From Streptomyces sp. CG4 (GTDB lineage Bacteria > Actinomycetota > Actinomycetes > Streptomycetales > Streptomycetaceae): DNA of 64,000 nucleotides. Of this stretch, positions 57,280-64,000 are shown piece by piece. Numbering within the stretch: the first letter of the stretch is position 1; each line of letters opens with the position of its first letter. A program made the position numbers and the translations under genes. The notes under the pieces are model-generated. The model searched no databases. It saw only the letters and a program-made list of their open reading frames with translations, and had not been told where the DNA came from. The DNA lies in contig NZ_CP163525.1 in assembly GCF_041080655.1 (NCBI RefSeq), positions 6,200,001 through 6,264,000 of the forward strand, read 5' to 3'.

Positions 57280-57699
57280 ATGAAGAAGGCAGTTTTCACA
57301 ACTGCGGCGTTGGCTATCGGCGCGAGTCTCGTGGGTGGCTCCGCCGTCGCGGCTACGGGCGCCGGCAAGGCGCCTGCCCACGAAACCGGCCCGCTCGGCC
57401 TCATGTCCCAGACCGAGGTGACCCCGGCTCTCGTGCCGGCGGCAGACACCGTGATGCGAGTGGCCAAGCAGGGAAGCCTCACCAAGGGCAATGCGTTCGA
57501 CCAGAACCAGTCGTCGACGGTCACCGGCACCAACAAGGCGGCGAAAGTCTCCGGTGTATACCTGGACGGGATGGGCCGGGGCAGCAATAAGAAGCCTGCA
57601 ATTCCGCTGAAGAATCCCGTGGGATCCGGTGCCGTCCAGCTTCACCCACTGAACGGTCCGACGAGTGCCGGTCTCGGTAGCCTGCTCAACCAGAGGTGA
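57280..57699 (+). CDS. Small secreted protein, unknown family
   Basis: A 139-residue precursor with signal peptide MKKAVFTTAALAIGASLVGG, cleaved near AVAATG. The mature part is low in complexity, rich in Gly, Asn, Ser and Lys, without Cys. GAGGTGAA precedes the ATG. A TATGTT word about 45 bases upstream (57232) may be the -10. First of five small secreted proteins in this cluster. Function unknown. Confidence 0.75.
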   Translation: MKKAVFTTAALAIGASLVGGSAVAATGAGKAPAHETGPLGLMSQTEVTPALVPAADTVMRVAKQGSLTKGNAFDQNQSSTVTGTNKAAKVSGVYLDGMGRGSNKKPAIPLKNPVGSGAVQLHPLNGPTSAGLGSLLNQR

Positions 57700-57753
57700 C
57701 CCGAATTCTGACACTCTGATCCGGTTCTCGTCCGCCGCAGACCGACACGGCGG

Positions 57754-57861
57754 CACCGCGGGACGGACCCGCGGTGTCCCTCCTGGTACGACCCACGTCC
57801 GGCGCCTCGATCGCACAGACCTGTCCGGCCCACTGGATTCCTCCTTGCCAGTGGGCCGGAC
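57754..57861. terminator. Two hairpins after the first small secreted gene
   Basis: CACCGCGGG-ACGGA-CCCGCGGTG (57754-57776) and a 14-base perfect stem GTCCGGCCCACTGG with an 11-base loop (57823-57861). They lie in the 335-base gap to the next gene and probably terminate the transcript. The right end of the gap has TATAGAT (57950s), a likely -10 for the next gene. Confidence 0.7.
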
Positions 57862-58034
57862 GCACGTCGGCGCTCCTTCCGGCTGCGTGTGACCCAGGTG
57901 AAAGAGCGCGCAGCATCGTTCCGCCATCCGGTGGAATCCGTGCGGTATAGATAGTGTCCGCGTGACTTTTCGCCACATATTTCGGTTTCTTGCTATGTAA
58001 GCGCGGCTTACCGTGAATCCAGGAAGGAACCGAG

Positions 58035-58373
58035 TTGACCAGGAAGTTCGCGGTCGTCACTGCACTCGCCCTTGGCGCACTCTGCGGCAGCGCCGGCATT
58101 GCCTCCGCCCACGATGATGGGAACACGACCAACGCCACTGGCGGTAACGGCTTTTCGGAGTCTCCGGTCGTCGTGAACGCCCCTCAGCAGGGGGTGCTTG
58201 TCGTCAACGGCGCGCTCGTCGACGGCCGTTGCATCGCGCCGTGGTCCAACGGCTCCGTCGGTGTCCTTGGCGGCGCCGGGACCATCGTGCCGAACTCGCA
58301 CTACGCCACCTGCAACACCGCGGCGGTCGACCAGTCGCAGAAGGCCGGTTACCAGGGCGGCCTGCTCTTCTGA
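58035..58373 (+). CDS. Tandem small secreted protein, copy 1
   Basis: A 112-residue precursor starting at TTG (GGAAGGAA upstream), signal peptide ending near IASAHD. The mature part has the block GGNGFSESPVVVNAPQQG, then GRCIAPWSNGSVGVLGGAGT, VPNSHYATCNT and the C terminus GGLLF. Two Cys (in GRC and TCN) probably form a disulfide. It is followed 60 bases later by a close paralogue. No known family; a cell-surface or matrix role is likely from the secretion signal and tandem copies. Confidence 0.78.
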   Translation: MTRKFAVVTALALGALCGSAGIASAHDDGNTTNATGGNGFSESPVVVNAPQQGVLVVNGALVDGRCIAPWSNGSVGVLGGAGTIVPNSHYATCNTAAVDQSQKAGYQGGLLF

Positions 58374-58432
58374 CCCCTGCTTCGAGTCATTCCGAGCAGA
58401 TGAACCCCCTTGCAGTCCGGAAAGGACACTCC

Positions 58433-58762
58433 ATGCGTAACAAGGTTACGGCCGTCTCCGCCCTCGCCGCGGGCGTCGTCCTTGCGGCCGCCGGCACTGC
58501 CGCAGCCGACAACTGCACGACGGTCACCGGCGGCAACGGCTTCTCGTCGGCCCCGGTTGTCGTGAACGCCCCGCAGCAGGGCGCCGTTGTCTCCAACGGC
58601 ACGCTCGCCGACCTGCGCTGCGTCGCGCCGTGGTCCAACGGCTCCGTCGGTGTCCTCGGCGGCGCCGCGACCATCGTGCCGAACTCGCACTACGCCGCCT
58701 GCAACACCGCGGCGGTCGACCAGTCGCAGAAGGCTCCGTACACCGGCGGCCTGCTCTTCTGA
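58433..58762 (+). CDS. Tandem small secreted protein, copy 2
   Basis: A 109-residue precursor, signal MRNKVTAVSALAAGVVLAAA cleaved near TAAAD. The mature sequence repeats the block of copy 1 (GGNGFSSAPVVVNAPQQG, RCVAPWSNGSVGVLGGAAT, NSHYAACNT, GGLLF). It has an additional Cys right after the cleavage site (DNCTTV). GGAAAGGA precedes the ATG. DNA is nearly identical to copy 1 over the central part, suggesting recent duplication or gene conversion. Confidence 0.8.
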   Translation: MRNKVTAVSALAAGVVLAAAGTAAADNCTTVTGGNGFSSAPVVVNAPQQGAVVSNGTLADLRCVAPWSNGSVGVLGGAATIVPNSHYAACNTAAVDQSQKAPYTGGLLF

Positions 58763-58855
58763 CCCCCCCTTGCTCCGGTCCATCCGGAGTAGGGCGGGGG
58801 CCGTCGGCCGACGACCCCCGCCCGAACCGCCCCTCCCACCCGAAAGGCGCATCTT

Positions 58856-59188
58856 ATGCGTAAGAAGGTTACGGCCCTGTCCGTCCTGGCCGCGGGTCTC
58901 GTCCTGGCGGCCGGTGGCACCGCTGCGGCAGACGACAACACCACCACCGCCACAGGCGGCAACGGCTTCTCGGAGTCCCCGGTCGTCGTGAACTCGCCGC
59001 AGCAGGGCCTTGTCGTTTCCAACGGCGTGCTGGTCGACGGCCGTTGCATCGCGCCGTGGTCCAACGGCGCCGTCGGTGTCCTCGGCGGCGCCGGGACCGT
59101 CGTGCCGAACTCGCACTACGCTGCCTGCAACACCGAGAAGGTCGACCAGTCGCAGCAGGCTCCCTACACCGGTGGCCTGCTGTTCTGA
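58856..59188 (+). CDS. Tandem small secreted protein, copy 3
   Basis: A 110-residue precursor, signal MRKKVTALSVLAAGLVLAAG cleaved near TAAADD. The mature part follows copies 1 and 2: GGNGFSESPVVVNSPQQG, GRCIAPWSNGAVGVLGGAGT, NSHYAACNTEKVDQSQQ, GGLLF. Two Cys as in copy 1. AAAGG eight bases before the ATG. A perfect intrinsic terminator closes the three-gene array just after its stop. Confidence 0.8.
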   Translation: MRKKVTALSVLAAGLVLAAGGTAAADDNTTTATGGNGFSESPVVVNSPQQGLVVSNGVLVDGRCIAPWSNGAVGVLGGAGTVVPNSHYAACNTEKVDQSQQAPYTGGLLF

Positions 59189-59196
59189 GCAGTCCC

Positions 59197-59240
59197 CAGC
59201 TGGCGGCCCGCCGAACTACGGCGGGCCGCCAGCTGTTTTT
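59197..59240 (+). terminator. Rho-independent terminator of the secreted-protein array
   Basis: CAGCTGGCGGCCCGCCG and its perfect 17-base complement flank AACTA and are followed by five T. Confidence 0.93.
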
Positions 59241-59275
59241 CTGCATTTCTGCGTACGTCTGCATTTCTGCATACG
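59240..59275. repeat. Tandem 18-bp repeat
   Basis: TCTGCATTTCTGCGTACG is followed directly by a copy with one change (A for G). It sits between two terminators in the convergent gap. Confidence 0.75.
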
Positions 59276-59299
59276 GGTGTGGGCCCGGAGAACGCCGAA

Positions 59300-59326
59300 G
59301 GTCGGCTCCGCGGAACGGAGCCGACC
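59300..59326 (-). terminator. Hairpin after the 110-residue secreted gene
   Basis: GGTCGGCTCCG-CGGAA-CGGAGCCGACC, eleven-base perfect arms, 27 bases past the stop of the minus-strand gene at 59353. Confidence 0.75.
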
Positions 59327-59352
59327 CGAATGGCCCAGCGAGGTGTGCGTCT

Positions 59353-59685
59353 TTACCTGACGACCGGAAGCTTGGCCGGGAGCTTGGCCGGGAGCTTGCT
59401 CGGAAGCTTGGCGGGGCTCTTGCCGTTCAGCGGATTCGGCAGGGTGCGGCCGAAGACGGGGGTCTGGATGATGCCCGATTCCTTCACGCCCTCCGCCGTG
59501 CTCCTGACGTTGTCGGACACGCCGCCCATCGGAATCGCGGCTGCGTTGGGGAGCGAGTGGGCGACCGACTTCCCGTCCTCAAGAAGGCCCTGTGCCGGCA
59601 CGTCCGCGGCGACGGCGGGCGCCGCCGCGGCACCGACGATGGCCAGGGTGCCGACCATGAGGGCGGCAGCCTTCAGATTCTTCAT
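59353..59685 (-). CDS. Small secreted protein with KLPAKLP tail
   Basis: A 110-residue precursor with signal peptide MKNLKAAALMVGTLAIVGAA, cleaved near AVAAD. The mature part has no Cys and ends in a basic KLPSKLPAKLPAKLP repeat encoded by tandem near-copies of AGCTTGGCCGGG on the plus strand. AAAGGA precedes the ATG. It is convergent with the three tandem copies. Function unknown; a cell-wall-binding tail is conceivable because Lys/Pro repeats bind acidic polymers. Confidence 0.78.
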   Translation of the reverse strand: MKNLKAAALMVGTLAIVGAAAAPAVAADVPAQGLLEDGKSVAHSLPNAAAIPMGGVSDNVRSTAEGVKESGIIQTPVFGRTLPNPLNGKSPAKLPSKLPAKLPAKLPVVR

Positions 59686-60089
59686 TGTGTTCCTTTCGTA
59701 CGCAGCTCGGGTCACCGGAGGGGACTCGCACCTCGAGGCATCGCGAGTGTCTGGGCTCTCGCTTCTCCTGGGCTAACGAGAGACGGACGCCACGGGAAAC
59801 TCCGCCGCTGACAAGTTCTCGGAACTCATACATCCTGAAAGGCCGTGCGGAATTCTCATCGGATTATCTGTCAGGCTGCTCATGGGTGTGCGGTGGAGCC
59901 AAGTGGGTGAATCGGTACGGGAAATATCACTCTGATGACGGCCCGCATTCCGACACAGGTGACGAGTTAGTAGAAAAAGACGGATAAGCGGCTAGTGTTG
60001 CATCCGAATCCGACGCGTTTTATGCCGAACCTACGATCACACCCATGGTGCTGGGTTCGGAATGTTTCTTCGGAAGGGAAGCCTCGGTC
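59686..60089. other. 404-base intergenic region before the exopolysaccharide genes
   Basis: Holds the promoters of the divergent secreted-protein gene and glycosyltransferase gene; the stretch 59830-60040 is markedly AT-rich for this genome (ATTATCTGTC, AGTTAGTAGAAAAAGACGG). TAGTGT at 59993 may be a -10 for the glycosyltransferase. No gene was seen. Confidence 0.5.
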
Positions 60090-61274
60090 ATGCGCATTCC
60101 CCTCGGTTCCGTCCCCCACCGTGCCACGCGGTCCGCCGCACGCGAGCCGCACGTCCTGCACGTAGCCCAGCCGGTCGACGGCGGTGTCGCCAGATTCGTG
60201 ACGGACCTGGCGACGGCGCAGCTCGCCGCGGGGCTGCGCGTCACCGTGGCCTGCCCGCGGGGCGGCACGCTGACGCACGCACTGCGCGCGGCGGGCTGCA
60301 GGGTGCTGCCCTGGGAAGCGACCCGCTCTCCCGGGCTTCGACTCCCCGGTGAGGTCGGGCGGTTGGCGCGGCTCGTGCGCGAGGTGCGGCCCGATGTCCT
60401 GCATGCGCACAGCGCGAAGGCCGGGCTCGCCGCGCGGCTCGCGCTGCGCGGCCGGCTCCCCACCGTCTTCCAGCCGCACGCCTGGTCGTTCGAGGCCGTG
60501 GACGGCGTAACGGCCCACGCGGCGCTGAAGTGGGAGCAGTTCGCGGCCCGCTGGGCCACGCGCGTGCTGTGCGTGAGCGAGGCCGAACGGCGTACCGGGG
60601 AGCAGCACGGCATCGCCGCCCGCTGGCATGTGATCCCCAATGGCGTCGACACGATCAGGTTCCAGCCGGAAGGGAGCGTGGCCCGGTCCGCGCCCGGCCC
60701 GCTCGTCGTGTGCGTGGGACGGCTGTGCCGGCAGAAGGGCCAGGACGTGCTGCTGGAGGCCTGGCCCGCGGTGCTGCGGCAACTGCCCACCGCCCGGCTG
60801 GTGCTGGTCGGCGACGGTCCGGACGCGGGCCGGCTGCGGGCCGGCGCACCCGCGTCGGTGGAGTTCGCCGGCCCGGCGGTCGACGCCGCCCCCTGGTACC
60901 GGGCCGCCGACGTCGTGGTCCTGCCGTCCCGCTGGGAGGGCATGGCGCTCGTCCCGCTGGAGGCCATGGCGTGCGCCCGGCCGATCCTCGTCACGGACGT
61001 GGACGGGGCGCGCGAGAGCCTGCCCCCCGGCCATCTGCCGCACTGCGTGGTGCCGCCGGAGGACCCCGACACGCTGGCACGCGCGCTGACGGCGCTGCTG
61101 CTCCGCGGACCGCTCCGCGCGGCACTGGGCGCTCAGGGCCGCGCCCATGTGCTCGCCGCCCACGACGTACAGCAGACCGCGGACGCCGTGACCGATGTGT
61201 ACCGCGAACTGCTCGGCATCGTCACCACGCCGGTCGTGGTACCCAACCAGAGCAGAGAGTCCATCACCACATGA
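60090..61274 (+). CDS. GT4-family glycosyltransferase
   Basis: A 394-residue GT-B enzyme. N-terminal acceptor domain: VLHVAQPVDGGVARFVTDLA and DVLHAHSAKAGLAARLA. C-terminal donor domain: NGVDTIRFQP, VCVGRLCRQKGQDVLLEAW, and the EX7E motif in PSRWEGMALVPLEAMA. It transfers a sugar from a nucleotide or lipid donor in polysaccharide synthesis. GAAGGGAAG nine bases before the ATG at 60090; an upstream ATG at 60045 lacks a site. The next gene overlaps its stop (ATGA). Confidence 0.88.
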   Translation: MRIPLGSVPHRATRSAAREPHVLHVAQPVDGGVARFVTDLATAQLAAGLRVTVACPRGGTLTHALRAAGCRVLPWEATRSPGLRLPGEVGRLARLVREVRPDVLHAHSAKAGLAARLALRGRLPTVFQPHAWSFEAVDGVTAHAALKWEQFAARWATRVLCVSEAERRTGEQHGIAARWHVIPNGVDTIRFQPEGSVARSAPGPLVVCVGRLCRQKGQDVLLEAWPAVLRQLPTARLVLVGDGPDAGRLRAGAPASVEFAGPAVDAAPWYRAADVVVLPSRWEGMALVPLEAMACARPILVTDVDGARESLPPGHLPHCVVPPEDPDTLARALTALLLRGPLRAALGAQGRAHVLAAHDVQQTADAVTDVYRELLGIVTTPVVVPNQSRESITT

Positions 61275-62737
61275 CTGCGGAAAGCACTGTTCCTCCTCCT
61301 GCCGGGGGGTCCCGGGCGGCGGTCGGTGCCGTCTCCCTCCTCGCGCCGCCCGGTGCCGCCACCGGGACCACACCGTCCACCGGGCGGCCGTCCCGTCGCG
61401 CGCGGCGGATCTCCTGGACCCCCCTGCTGATCGCCGACCTCAGCGGCACCCTGCTGGGCGCCCTGGCCGTGCCGGAGGCCCAGCGGTATCCGCTGCTCAT
61501 CGCCTTCCTGGGCCTGTCCGTGCTGGCTCTGAACCGACAGGCCCTGCTCTACGACACCCCGGACGTCCCCGGCGTGCTGGAGGAACTCCCCGCCGTCTGC
61601 GGGCGCGTCGCCGTCGGCTGGGCGGTCGTCGCGGCGCTCACCTCGCTGCGGCAGCTGCCGATGACGGTGCTCGGCACCGCGTGCGCCGTGCACTGCCTGG
61701 TGGCCTGCGTGGGCCGCGAGGCAGTGCACGGACGGCGGCGCAGGGCGTTTCGTCGCCGTCCTCGTCCCGCTCTGGTGGTGGGGCCGTTCCCGGCGGCCCT
61801 GCGGGTCGCGGCCGCGTTGCAGCGCAGCCCGCAGTGCGGAACGCGGCCGGTGGGCCTGGTCACCGACGCACCGGAGCCCGTCCCCGTCCCCGGGGACCGG
61901 CCCGCGCTGCCGGTCCTCACCTCGCGCGAGGAGGCACATCGCGCGCTCATTCAGAACGGTGTGGAGACGGTACTCGTCGTGGGGCCCGCGACACGCGTGC
62001 AGAAGGCCCCGATGCTGCGCGAACTGGCCGCGTTCGGCTGCGTGTTGTGGGAGCTCGACGCGGACACCCCGGCGTACGGACTGCGCGGGCGGCGCAGCCG
62101 GGCGGGGCACCTCGTGGGTTTCTCCCGCAGGCTGTTGTGGCCGGGCTCCGGGCCGCGCGGCGGCAGGATCGGCAAGCGGCTGCTCGACCTGGTCCTGTCC
62201 GGCGTGCTGCTGCTGCTCGCCGCACCGGTGCTCGGGGTGTGCGCGGCCGTGCTGCGGATCACCGAGGGGCCGGGCGTGGTGTTCCGGCAGGAGCGGATCG
62301 GCAAGGACGGGCGGCAGTTCACGATGCTGAAGCTGCGCACCTTCCGGCCCGCCAGCGACCACGAGGCCGCGACCCGCTGGAGCGTGGCGGACGCGGAGGA
62401 CATGAGCCGCTTCTGCCAATTCCTGCGCCGTACCTCGCTGGACGAGCTGCTGCAGCTGTGGAACGTCTTCCGCGGCGACATGAGCCTGGTCGGACCGCGG
62501 CCCGAACGCACCTATTTCGTCACCAAGTTCAGCCAGACCCTGCCCGGCTACCCGGCGCGCCACCGGATGCCGACCGGCATGACCGGACTCGCCCAGATCA
62601 ACGGTCTGCGCGGCGACACCTCGATCGAGGACCGGTGCCGCTTCGACAACGCCTACATCGACAACTGGTCGCTGTGGCAGGACATCTGCATCCTGACGCG
62701 TACGGCGATGCTGTTCGTACGGCCCACGGGGAGCTGA
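61271..62737 (+). CDS. Polyprenyl glycosylphosphotransferase (initiating sugar transferase)
   Basis: A 488-residue WbaP/WcaJ-like protein. The N-terminal half has four hydrophobic segments and a CoA-binding-like region (VVGPATRVQKAPML). The C-terminal catalytic domain has KRLLDLVLSGVLLLLAAPVL (membrane re-entrant helix), VFRQERIGKDGRQFTMLKLR, LRRTSLDELLQLWNVFRGDM and SLVGPRPER. It puts the first sugar phosphate on undecaprenyl phosphate to begin an exopolysaccharide repeat. Second gene of the cluster. Confidence 0.92.
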   Translation: MTAESTVPPPAGGSRAAVGAVSLLAPPGAATGTTPSTGRPSRRARRISWTPLLIADLSGTLLGALAVPEAQRYPLLIAFLGLSVLALNRQALLYDTPDVPGVLEELPAVCGRVAVGWAVVAALTSLRQLPMTVLGTACAVHCLVACVGREAVHGRRRRAFRRRPRPALVVGPFPAALRVAAALQRSPQCGTRPVGLVTDAPEPVPVPGDRPALPVLTSREEAHRALIQNGVETVLVVGPATRVQKAPMLRELAAFGCVLWELDADTPAYGLRGRRSRAGHLVGFSRRLLWPGSGPRGGRIGKRLLDLVLSGVLLLLAAPVLGVCAAVLRITEGPGVVFRQERIGKDGRQFTMLKLRTFRPASDHEAATRWSVADAEDMSRFCQFLRRTSLDELLQLWNVFRGDMSLVGPRPERTYFVTKFSQTLPGYPARHRMPTGMTGLAQINGLRGDTSIEDRCRFDNAYIDNWSLWQDICILTRTAMLFVRPTGS

Positions 62738-62741
62738 GCAG

Positions 62742-64000
62742 GTGAGCGCTCCCTCGACGGCCTCGCCTCCGCTGGTGCTGTCCCTGGCGCCGCCGGCATT
62801 GCGCCGGCTCGCGCCGGTTCTGCCCGTCGTGGCGATCGTCGTCCTGCTGGGGCTGCCGGTGGCACCGGAGAGCAACGCCACCCCCGCCGACGCGATGTCG
62901 GCGCTGGTCGTGCTGTGGGCCGTCGTCCACACCGTGCGGCAGGCGCGGCGCCCGCTGACGCGGACGGCCGCGCTCGTGCTCGGGCTGCCGGTCGTGGGCC
63001 TCGCCGTATCCGCGAGCGGGGCGATGACGCCCGCCGACGCCGTCACCGGACTGGCCCGCTATCTGCAGGTGTTCGTGCTCGTCCCGGTCGCCGTGGTGCT
63101 GCTGGTGCGGGACCGGCGCGACGCCCGGCTGGTGCTCTGGTCGCTGGTCGGCCTCGCGCTGTGGGAGGGCGGGGTCGGGGTGCACCAGTACCTCACCGGG
63201 ACCGGGGCCTCGTACCAGGGGGCCGAGATCCGGGCGGTGGGTACGTTCGGGCCGGCCGACGTGATGGGGATGGCCACCGCTGTGTCGCTCGGTCTGGTGG
63301 CCGCGGTCGGTATCGCCCTCGGGTCGGGGGCCCGGCGGCAGCGGCTCGTGGCGACCGCCTGTGCGCTGGCGCTGTTTCTGCCGCTCGTCGTGTCCTTCAG
63401 CCGGGGTTCCTGGATCGCCACGGCCGTGGCGTGCGGGGCGCAGCTGCTCACGGCCGGCCCACGACGTGCGGCGAAGACCTTCGCGGTCGGAGTCGCGGCC
63501 GTGGTGGTGCTGGTGGGCGGCGTCGGCGTGGGCGCGGCGGTACTGCAGGAACGGTTGACCAGCATCACGCGGATCGCCGACGCGCCGGACCAGTCGGTCG
63601 TGGACCGCTACAGCCTGTGGGCGGCGGCCACCGACATGTGGCGCGGGCACCCGATGACGGGCGTCGGGCTGAAGGCCTTTCCCGCGTACCGGGACGGGCA
63701 CGCCTCGGTCGCGCTGTCCTCGGGCAGCGACACGGACGCGGCGGGCTGGGGCTTTCGGCGGCGGCCCCTGCTCAGCCCGCACAACATGTATCTGCTGGTG
63801 CTCAGCGAGGAGGGCCTGCTGGGCGCGCTCACCGTGGTCGGCAGCTGGCTGGCCCTGCTGGTGTGCGCGACCAGGCGGCTGCGCCGGGCCGGGCGGGCCC
63901 GGGACTGCGCGGTCGCGGCCTGCGGGCTGCTGCTGTGGCAGTACGTGGATTACCTCTACGCCGACATCGGCGGACCCTCCACCGTGCTGACGGGCGTGTG
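62742..64000 (+). CDS. O-antigen ligase/Wzy-like membrane protein (3' end cut)
   Basis: From the GTG at 62742 a frame stays open to the right edge (419 codons). Ten or more hydrophobic segments are visible (PVVAIVVLLGLPVAP, LVVLWAVVHTV, and so on). The large outer loop has RGSWIATAVACG, SITRIADAPDQSVVDRYSLW, MWRGHPMTGVGLKAF and LSPHNMYLLVLSEEGLLG. The PHNxYL and HPxxGVGxxxF patterns mark the O-antigen ligase/polymerase family. It should polymerise or attach the polysaccharide made with the preceding two enzymes. The end is outside the window. Confidence 0.85.
   Translation, partial: MSAPSTASPPLVLSLAPPALRRLAPVLPVVAIVVLLGLPVAPESNATPADAMSALVVLWAVVHTVRQARRPLTRTAALVLGLPVVGLAVSASGAMTPADAVTGLARYLQVFVLVPVAVVLLVRDRRDARLVLWSLVGLALWEGGVGVHQYLTGTGASYQGAEIRAVGTFGPADVMGMATAVSLGLVAAVGIALGSGARRQRLVATACALALFLPLVVSFSRGSWIATAVACGAQLLTAGPRRAAKTFAVGVAAVVVLVGGVGVGAAVLQERLTSITRIADAPDQSVVDRYSLWAAATDMWRGHPMTGVGLKAFPAYRDGHASVALSSGSDTDAAGWGFRRRPLLSPHNMYLLVLSEEGLLGALTVVGSWLALLVCATRRLRRAGRARDCAVAACGLLLWQYVDYLYADIGGPSTVLTGV

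Noticed and set aside
58800..59260. CRISPR-like repetition in the secreted-protein array
   Set aside because: The repeats are paralogous coding sequences hundreds of bases apart, not short regular repeats with spacers.

Overview
The window is high-GC actinobacterial DNA with strongly G/C-biased third codon positions, GTG and TTG starts, dense overlapping operons and several families typical of Streptomyces (XRE-DUF5753/DUF397 pairs, WXG100 secretion substrates, small secreted proteins, a CitA-type citrate synthase). It is best read as a chromosomal segment of a Streptomyces or very close relative. No rRNA, tRNA, CRISPR array, transposase or intact prophage was seen.

Left part (1-12.7 kb): the tail of a family 3 glycoside hydrolase, a small lipoprotein, a secreted S37-type peptidase, a LysR regulator divergent from a small alpha/beta hydrolase, a TIM-barrel isomerase, a MarR-GNAT fusion, a Trp/Gly-repeat secreted protein, an orphan flavin monooxygenase, and a LacI-controlled three-gene catabolic operon (Gfo/Idh/MocA dehydrogenase, DUF993 aldolase-like protein, sugar isomerase).

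12.7-25.4 kb: a lipoprotein, two XRE-DUF397 regulator pairs, a RHH/MazF-type toxin-antitoxin pair, a ribose operon (LacI repressor, ATPase, a permease fused to its own binding protein, ribokinase, pyranase) behind a double LacI operator, a truncated SDR gene, and an ATPase/Rpn-nuclease operon. In that operon the nuclease gene has an internal ribosome-binding site and is followed by a separate gene repeating only its C-terminal part.

25.5-30.5 kb: an accessory island with two WXG100/ESAT-6-like proteins, a DUF6507-like protein, a 796-residue T7SS-type polymorphic toxin with a putative His-Cys (caspase-like) protease tip, an AT-rich immunity gene, then wreckage of at least one further toxin/immunity set (pentapeptide-like fragment, toxin tail, broken SUKH-3 immunity gene).

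30.5-43.4 kb is mostly core: RecD2-type helicase, citrate synthase, copper ATPase plus chaperone with a CsoR box, a PrsW-like protease, TetR/MmpL efflux pair, zinc alcohol dehydrogenase and a small HTH protein. 43.7-52.9 kb holds an AraC regulator and a myo-inositol catabolic operon (iolC, aldolase, iolB, iolD, mmsA) closed by a strong terminator, then an amino-acid permease behind a structured leader. 53-57 kb has a GNAT enzyme and an S15 peptidase-ABC ATPase fusion with its permease. 57.3-59.7 kb is a cluster of five small secreted proteins, three of them tandem paralogues. The window ends in an exopolysaccharide cluster (GT4 glycosyltransferase, polyprenyl glycosylphosphotransferase, O-antigen-ligase-like protein cut by the right edge).

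The strongest leads for undescribed biology are the Rpn operon with its duplicated C-terminal gene, the polymorphic-toxin island, the S15-ABC fusion, the permease leader, and the tandem secreted proteins.
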